Below, in pieces: positions 5,645 to 10,143 of a stretch of 10,143 bases of DNA (position 1 is the stretch's first letter; each line of letters begins with the position of its first letter). A program made the translations under genes and the position numbers. The stretch comes from an uncultured Psychrobacillus sp. (GTDB lineage: Bacteria; Bacillota; Bacilli; Bacillales_A; Planococcaceae): the NCBI GenBank assembly GCA_934234185.1, contig CAKQHO010000121.1, positions 1 through 10,143 on the forward strand, given 5' to 3'. Below the pieces are notes generated by a model that made no database searches, was not told the origin of the DNA, and saw nothing but the letters and a program-made list of their open reading frames with translations.

Positions 5645-6679
5645 ATGAAAGTGGGAATAATAGGAGCTACCGGATACGGAGGACTTGAGTTAATAAGAAT
5701 ATTACATAACCATCCAGCTGTGGAGAAAATTGATTTATTTTCTTCGTCAGAGTCTGGCATTCATTTTTCGGATAAATATTCATCATTTATGAATATTTAC
5801 GACGAACCGCTGTTAGCAATTGAGGCTGATAGATTACTAGAATATGATTGTATCTTTACGAGTACTCCCTCGGGTGTATCCTCAGAGCTTTTACCATCTT
5901 TTATTGGAAAAGGTCCCAAGCTAATTGACCTTTCCGGAGACTTCCGCTTAAAAAACCTAGAATCTTACGCTGAATGGTACAAAAAGGCGCCTGCCCCCGC
6001 AGACGCAGTGGAGCAAAGTGTCTATGGACTAACCGAATGGAATGAAGAGCTGATTGCAAAAGCGCAGCTGATCGCCAACCCGGGCTGCTATCCAACAGCC
6101 GTACTACTGTCCATTTTACCGCTAATAAAAGAAAAACTAATCGATCCGTCTCTCTTATTCATTGATGCAAAGAGTGGCATTTCTGGAGCAGGTAATAAGC
6201 CGACTGCCATGACGCATTTTAGTGAGACGAATGAAAATATAGCTATTTATAAGCTCCATGAGCATCAGCATATACCAGAAATTGAGCAAGCAATAGAGAT
6301 GTTTGGAGGTGCATCAGCCCCCATCACCTTTACAACCCATCTAGTTCCTATGACACGCGGCATTCTGGCAACAAGCTATGCACCGGTACAAGAGGGAATC
6401 ACGCAAAAGCAGCTAGTAGATACACTAGAAGCAACCTATGCGAATCATCCGTTCGTGCGAATTATCAAGGATACCAACAAATTTGGAACTAACCAGGTGT
6501 ATAGCTCTAACTTCTGTGATATTCATGTGAAGGTAGATCCTCGTACAAACCGCGCTACGGTCGTTTCCGTCATTGACAATTTAGTAAAGGGAGCTGCCGG
6601 TCAGGCGATTCAGAACATGAACGTGCAATTTGGTTTAGATCAGAAAACTGGTCTTTCGCTAGTTCCATTATTCATCTAA
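5645..6679 (+). CDS. argC: N-acetyl-gamma-glutamyl-phosphate reductase
   Basis: ArgC catalyses the NADPH-dependent reduction of N-acetylglutamyl-phosphate to N-acetylglutamate semialdehyde, the third step of ornithine synthesis, in the cytoplasm. The 344-residue length matches the family. Residues 2-13 give the nucleotide-binding start KVGIIGATGYGG. The catalytic cysteine is C148 in NPGCYPT, and the likely catalytic histidine is H209 in the HxPEIEQ motif. The conserved SGISGAG and H-L-V-P-M-x-R-G segments are also present. I chose the ATG at 5645 because AGAGGTGG (5632-5639) is five bases upstream and the Rossmann motif begins directly after it. The in-frame extension back to 5495 crosses the promoter and terminator and is not plausible. 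It is the first gene of argCJBD, and argJ starts 14 bases after it. Confidence 0.97.
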   Translation: MKVGIIGATGYGGLELIRILHNHPAVEKIDLFSSSESGIHFSDKYSSFMNIYDEPLLAIEADRLLEYDCIFTSTPSGVSSELLPSFIGKGPKLIDLSGDFRLKNLESYAEWYKKAPAPADAVEQSVYGLTEWNEELIAKAQLIANPGCYPTAVLLSILPLIKEKLIDPSLLFIDAKSGISGAGNKPTAMTHFSETNENIAIYKLHEHQHIPEIEQAIEMFGGASAPITFTTHLVPMTRGILATSYAPVQEGITQKQLVDTLEATYANHPFVRIIKDTNKFGTNQVYSSNFCDIHVKVDPRTNRATVVSVIDNLVKGAAGQAIQNMNVQFGLDQKTGLSLVPLFI

Positions 6680-6693
6680 AAGGAGGAATCTAT

Positions 6694-7920
6694 ATGACAA
6701 CTGCTGCTATGACAAAAAAACGTATTGCCTATAAAAATATTGCATCGCCTAAAGGCTTTAAAGCTACAGGCATTCATTGCGGAGTAAAGCATAAGAAAAA
6801 AGATTTAGCATTACTGACAAGCGAGGTCCCTGCAAGTGTTGCCGGAGTATTTTCAACAAATGCCATCATAGGAGCCCCTCTAGTTGTCACAAAGGAGGTT
6901 GTCTACTCTACGAAAAAGATGCAGGCACTTATCGTGTGCTCTGGAATCGCGAACTCCTGTACAGGTAAGCAAGGAATTATTGATGCCTATACGATGCAGG
7001 AAAAAATGGCTGAAAAGCTAGGAATTGCACCAGAGCTAGTTGGTGTCGGATCTACTGGAGTAATCGGAGAGATGCTTAAAATGGATCCAATTCTGTCTGG
7101 CATTCAAAAGCTGGAGCCAACAGATGAGCTAGAGGGTGCGATTAACTTCTCCCAGGCAATCATGACAACTGATACAGTGACAAAGGATACCTCCTATAAA
7201 ACAATGATAGATGGCAAGGAAGTAATTATTGCTGGAACTGCTAAGGGTTCTGGGATGATTGAACCAAATATGGCCACGATGTTCGCATTTATTACCACCG
7301 ATGCCAATATCGAATCAGACTACCTGCAGGCTGCCCTAAAATCCATTACGGACGTGACCTTTAATGCCATCACTGTAGACGGGGATTCCTCTACAAATGA
7401 TATGGTCCTCGTCATGGCAAACGGATTAGCAGAAAACAATTCCCTAACACCAGCTCACCCAGACTGGGAGAACTTCGTGGAGACCCTTCACATGGTTTCA
7501 TTAGACCTAGCTAAAATGATTGCAAAGGACGGAGAAGGAGCTACGAAGCTGATTGAGGTAGAGGTGAAAGGAGCAGTGAACGACGAGGAAGCACGTAAAA
7601 TTGCCAAAACAGTTGTCGGCTCACCTCTAGTGAAAACTGCTGTATTCGGCAGCGACGCGAACTGGGGACGTATTATTGTAGCAATCGGCTACAGTGGAGC
7701 AACAATTGATCCTAACGCTATCAACGTCTGGATAGGAGATACCCAAGTGGTTGGAGATGGCGGACCAGTCCCTTTTTCTGAAGAGGAAGCCCATCTTTAT
7801 TTGAAGCAAGCAGAGATTAAATTTGTTGTCGAACTAAACCAAGGAAGTGGTCAAGGAACTGCATGGGGGTGTGATTTGACTTATGACTATGTCCAAATCA
7901 ATGCAACCTATCGTTCCTAA
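6694..7920 (+). CDS. argJ: Glutamate N-acetyltransferase / amino-acid acetyltransferase
   Basis: ArgJ moves the acetyl group from N-acetylornithine to glutamate, giving ornithine and regenerating N-acetylglutamate (the cyclic pathway). Many members also make N-acetylglutamate from acetyl-CoA, and which activity this one has cannot be told from sequence alone. The 408-residue precursor is expected to cut itself before Thr195 in the conserved KGSGMIEPNMATM segment, giving alpha and beta chains with Thr195 as the nucleophile. The oxyanion-hole motif GSTGVIG has Thr121-Gly122. DGDSSTND and the terminal CDLTYDYVQINATYR are also typical. AAAAGGAGG (6678-6686) lies seven bases before the ATG. The 3' end overlaps argB by 38 bases. 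No damage or unusual residue was noticed. Confidence 0.97.
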   Translation: MTTAAMTKKRIAYKNIASPKGFKATGIHCGVKHKKKDLALLTSEVPASVAGVFSTNAIIGAPLVVTKEVVYSTKKMQALIVCSGIANSCTGKQGIIDAYTMQEKMAEKLGIAPELVGVGSTGVIGEMLKMDPILSGIQKLEPTDELEGAINFSQAIMTTDTVTKDTSYKTMIDGKEVIIAGTAKGSGMIEPNMATMFAFITTDANIESDYLQAALKSITDVTFNAITVDGDSSTNDMVLVMANGLAENNSLTPAHPDWENFVETLHMVSLDLAKMIAKDGEGATKLIEVEVKGAVNDEEARKIAKTVVGSPLVKTAVFGSDANWGRIIVAIGYSGATIDPNAINVWIGDTQVVGDGGPVPFSEEEAHLYLKQAEIKFVVELNQGSGQGTAWGCDLTYDYVQINATYRS

Positions 7921-8662
7921 GCGTGTTGTTATCAAGCTCGGTGGAAGCATGCTAGAGGGCTTAAAGGAGGATTTTTTCTCCATCTTTAAAAAGATGAAGA
8001 CGGAAGGTACGGAAATTATCATCGTCCATGGAGGGGGTCCTGCCATTAACCGGGCACTTGCAGAAAAGGGCGTGACCTCTTCCACCATCAATGGATTCCG
8101 TGTCACCTCTGAGGAGGCGGTGCACATTGTCCAAGCCACCATGATTGGCAAGGTAAATCCGTCTTTAGTAAATCAGCTTTGCAAAAGCAAAATCGCTGCC
8201 ATCGGGCTAAGCGGCTACGATGCAAATTTACTTCAGTGTGACTTCCTAGATAAAGGATTATATGGCTTCGTTGGAGAAATAAAACAAGTGAACACGGGGA
8301 TTCTAGATACCCTACTAGTAAATGGCATTACACCAGTCATCTCATGCATAAGCTGTACAGAGGACGGCAATCCGCTCAATATCAACGCTGATACAGTGGC
8401 AAGTGCCATCGCTCTGGCATCAGGAGCCGACAGCCTTTTACTAGTAACAGATACTCCTGGTATAAAAATTGCTGGAGAGTCCCAAAAGGTTCTCTTGTCT
8501 AGAGATATTTCCGGTTGGATTGAATCAGGAGAAATCTATGGGGGAATGATCCCAAAAGTAACAGCAGCTCTAGATTGCTTGGCAGCCGGCATCCCGTCTG
8601 TTCAAATTGTCGACGAGCAGCTCCAAGGAACAACCATATTGCAACAGGAGGTTTATGCATGA
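7883..8662 (+). CDS. argB: Acetylglutamate kinase
   Basis: ArgB phosphorylates N-acetylglutamate with ATP, the second step of ornithine synthesis and often the arginine-controlled step. The product is 259 residues, the normal length. Amino-acid-kinase motifs are visible: KLGGS at residues 18-22 for phosphate binding, HGGGP at 49-53, the late LNINADTVASAIA segment, and LLVTDTPGI with GGMIPK near the C-terminal third. The frame opens after a stop at 7877-7879, so the ATG at 7883 is the earliest start; 7889 and 7901 are alternatives. GGGGGTG (7865-7871), inside the argJ coding sequence, is the likely ribosome-binding site. The 38-base overlap with argJ and the ATGA overlap with argD suggest translational coupling. 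Confidence 0.96.
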   Translation: MTMSKSMQPIVPKRVVIKLGGSMLEGLKEDFFSIFKKMKTEGTEIIIVHGGGPAINRALAEKGVTSSTINGFRVTSEEAVHIVQATMIGKVNPSLVNQLCKSKIAAIGLSGYDANLLQCDFLDKGLYGFVGEIKQVNTGILDTLLVNGITPVISCISCTEDGNPLNINADTVASAIALASGADSLLLVTDTPGIKIAGESQKVLLSRDISGWIESGEIYGGMIPKVTAALDCLAAGIPSVQIVDEQLQGTTILQQEVYA

Positions 8663-9798
8663 GCGCTCTATTTCCAAACTACGCACGTCGCGCAGTCCAA
8701 CTCGTCAAAGGGAAGGGTACTATCGTGACAGACAACACAGGCAAGGAATATTTAGATTTCACAAGTGGCATTGCAGTCCTTAGCTTAGGGCATGCACATC
8801 CAGCTTTAGTGGAAACCATTCAGCAACAAAGTCAGAAGTTATGGCACACATCGAATTTATTCGAAAGCCCTGGCCAAGAATATCTGGCAGGCAAATTAAT
8901 AGAAGGAACTCACTTTTCGCATGCATTTTTCTGCAATAGTGGGACAGAGGCAAACGAGGCAGCCATCAAGCTAGCGCGGAAGCACACTGGCAAGTATGTC
9001 ATCATCACCTTTGAAAAATCCTTCCACGGCCGTACCTTCGGATCTATGTCCGCAACCGGCCAGGACAAAGTACGCAACGGCTTCGGTCCACTACTAGAAA
9101 CCTTCCGCACCGTACCATTCAATGATGTGGAAAAATTAAAAGCAGTAATCGACGACGAAGTCGGTGCCATCATGCTAGAGGTCATCCAAGGCGAAGGTGG
9201 TGTCAACAAGGTAACTCCTGAATTCGTTGCAGCGATCAACGAAATCTGCGAGGAAAAAGGCATCCTGCTTATCATCGACGAAGTCCAAACAGGAATTGGC
9301 CGAACCGGTTCCCGCTACGCACACGAGCAAGTCGGCCTCAAGCCAGACATCATGTCACTGGCTAAGGGTCTAGGAGGGGGCTTCCCAATTGGAGCACTTC
9401 TCGGAACAGCAGCTGTAGGACCGACCTTCGGGCCAGGCTCTCACGGCACAACATTCGGTGGCAACCCACTAGCAGTTGCCGTTGCAACCACTGTGGTAGA
9501 CCACGTATTCAAAGAAGAATTTTTAGCAAATGTCAATGAAATATCCGCCTACTTTGTGGGTAAGCTTAAGGAAGCACTTCCTAACCACCCAATCGTAGGT
9601 CTAGGATTGATGATCGGCATCGTCTGCGACGGCGAGGCAGCACCATTCATCACCGCTGCCGAAAAAGCTGGACTGCTCCTAGTAGCAGCCGGCCCAAACG
9701 TCATCCGCGTCCTGCCGCCATTAACCGTGACCAAGGACGAAATCGACCAAGCAACCACTATCCTTGCGGAAGTACTAAATACAGTACCCTCCCTCTAG
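8659..9798 (+). CDS. argD: Acetylornithine aminotransferase
   Basis: ArgD is a PLP enzyme that transfers an amino group from glutamate to N-acetylglutamate semialdehyde, giving N-acetylornithine. The product is 379 residues, matching the family. Class-III aminotransferase marks include the early TSGIAVLSLGHAHP, FCNSGTEANEAA for cofactor phosphate binding, IIDEVQTGIGRTG with Asp207 contacting the PLP ring nitrogen, and the Schiff-base Lys236 in SLAKGLGGGFPIGA. GTTFGGNPLA follows. The ATG at 8659 overlaps the argB stop as ATGA and has AGGAGG (8646-8651) seven bases upstream. By eye the gene is clearly richer in G and C at third positions than argC at the start of the operon. It is the last gene before the terminator at 9851. 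Confidence 0.97.
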   Translation: MSALFPNYARRAVQLVKGKGTIVTDNTGKEYLDFTSGIAVLSLGHAHPALVETIQQQSQKLWHTSNLFESPGQEYLAGKLIEGTHFSHAFFCNSGTEANEAAIKLARKHTGKYVIITFEKSFHGRTFGSMSATGQDKVRNGFGPLLETFRTVPFNDVEKLKAVIDDEVGAIMLEVIQGEGGVNKVTPEFVAAINEICEEKGILLIIDEVQTGIGRTGSRYAHEQVGLKPDIMSLAKGLGGGFPIGALLGTAAVGPTFGPGSHGTTFGGNPLAVAVATTVVDHVFKEEFLANVNEISAYFVGKLKEALPNHPIVGLGLMIGIVCDGEAAPFITAAEKAGLLLVAAGPNVIRVLPPLTVTKDEIDQATTILAEVLNTVPSL

Positions 9799-9850
9799 GC
9801 ACTGGCACCATGAATTAAAGCCGGTCTGAGAACCGCTATTCATAAGAATG

Positions 9851-9878
9851 AAAAACCATCCGGTTGGGATGGTTTTTT
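9851..9878 (+). terminator. Intrinsic terminator of the arg operon
   Basis: CCATCC (9856-9861) and GGATGG (9867-9872) form the stem, extended by AAAAA before and T residues after, with a five-base loop and a six-base T tract (9873-9878). The preceding 3' region (9799-9850) holds two small hairpins (CGGT/ACCG at 9822-9835 and ATTC/GAAT at 9838-9849) and no gene. Confidence 0.85.
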
Positions 9879-9899
9879 GTGTTTCTCCTGGAGAGCAAT

Positions 9900-10046
9900 G
9901 GCCGTAAAACCTTGACAACCGCACGTAAACAACGGGTAACCGCAAGTATTGGCCACAAAAGTGCAAGTAAGCAATCAGCTTTCGCAAGTAACGAGCAATG
10001 AACCGCACGTAACAGTTGCTCGACCGCACGTAATGGTAGAAATATG
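9900..10046. repeat. Exact 21-bp-period array, core GCA(C/A)GTAA
   Basis: Seven cores lie in perfect 21-base register: GGCCGTAA (9900), GCACGTAA (9921), GCAAGTAT (9942), GCAAGTAA (9963), GCAAGTAA (9984), GCACGTAA (10005) and GCACGTAA (10026). The 13 bases between cores differ from unit to unit, but several end in ACC just before the next core. The array starts about 20 bases after the arg terminator. The gap from 9799 to the window end at 10143 holds no convincing gene. I do not recognise this as a named repeat family. Confidence 0.78.
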
Positions 10047-10065
10047 GAATAAAGAGCTAAAGTCT

Positions 10066-10091
10066 GCAACTTTTTGCGAGCAAAAAGTTGC
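10066..10091. repeat. 12-bp perfect inverted repeat after the 21-bp array
   Basis: GCAACTTTTTGC (10066-10077) and GCAAAAAGTTGC (10080-10091) are perfect inverted copies separated by two bases; as RNA this is an 11-bp stem with a four-base loop. An outer pair, GTAATG (10030-10035) and CATTAC (10092-10097), could enclose it. No T tract follows on either strand, so it is not a standard terminator. Confidence 0.6.
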
Positions 10092-10143
10092 CATTACCAA
10101 AGATACCAGTTAGATAGTGCTGGCTAAATGACAGAGCCGATCT

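Noticed and set aside
9900..10046. CRISPR array
   Set aside because: The conserved part is about 8 bases with 13-base spacers, far below CRISPR repeat and spacer lengths, and no cas gene is present.
9775..10069. Two overlapping - strand open frames that show seven-residue periodicity across the 21-bp array
   Set aside because: The heptad pattern is a trivial result of a 21-base DNA period. Two frames are open at once, they run into the arg terminator, no ribosome-binding site was seen, and the spacers diverge without preserving residue type.
10033..10113. Small + strand open frame of 26 codons after the array
   Set aside because: It has no ribosome-binding site, it contains the inverted repeat, and it has no recognisable product.
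10137..10143. The window ends in CCGATCT, the last seven bases of a common sequencing adapter
   Set aside because: Only seven bases agree and the preceding bases do not match the adapter, so coincidence is a sufficient explanation. It would matter only if this is a contig end.

Overview
The window reads as chromosomal DNA of a low-GC Gram-positive bacterium of the Bacillales, plausibly a Bacillaceae or Caryophanaceae (Planococcaceae) member. The grounds are consensus AGGAGG ribosome-binding sites, sigma-A promoters of Bacillus type, intrinsic terminators after most transcription units, an SLH-domain surface protein, a sigI-rsgI pair and an argCJBD arginine operon. All nine genes I support lie on the + strand. 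I saw no tRNA, rRNA, CRISPR array, transposase or phage gene.

Layout. (1) 1-1564: a stem-loop, a promoter, a secreted protein with three SLH domains (153-1511) and its terminator. (2) 1565-1946: a long intergenic gap holding a degenerate array of about 20-bp units (1602-1710), then a sigma-A promoter with ATACT/AGTAT palindromes. (3) 1947-2852: an EamA/DMT-family transporter, closed by a strong terminator. (4) 2987-5511: a cell-envelope stress module. A SigI-type promoter (ACCCCC / CGAA) precedes a TTG-started exported Lys/His-rich protein. Next come sigma factor SigI and its membrane anti-sigma factor RsgI, which overlap by ATGA, and then a perfect-stem terminator. (5) 5586-9878: a good promoter drives argC, argJ, argB and argD, which are tightly spaced or overlapping and end at a terminator. 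ArgJ in this family can recycle the acetyl group, so the operon encodes the acetylated part of ornithine synthesis from N-acetylglutamate on: kinase ArgB, reductase ArgC, aminotransferase ArgD, transacetylase ArgJ. carAB and argF, which follow argD in B. subtilis, do not follow here within the visible 345 bases. (6) 9799-10143: a gene-free tail with an exactly 21-bp-periodic array of seven units (9900-10046) and a 12-bp inverted repeat.

The most interesting items are these. Two intergenic arrays share a layout, a short conserved core plus a variable spacer every 20-21 bp, but have different cores. The RsgI lacks the Asn-Pro pair that the family uses for autoproteolysis. The exported Lys/His-rich protein carries an internal duplication, sits directly downstream of a SigI-like promoter, and has a tail resembling that of its neighbour RsgI.
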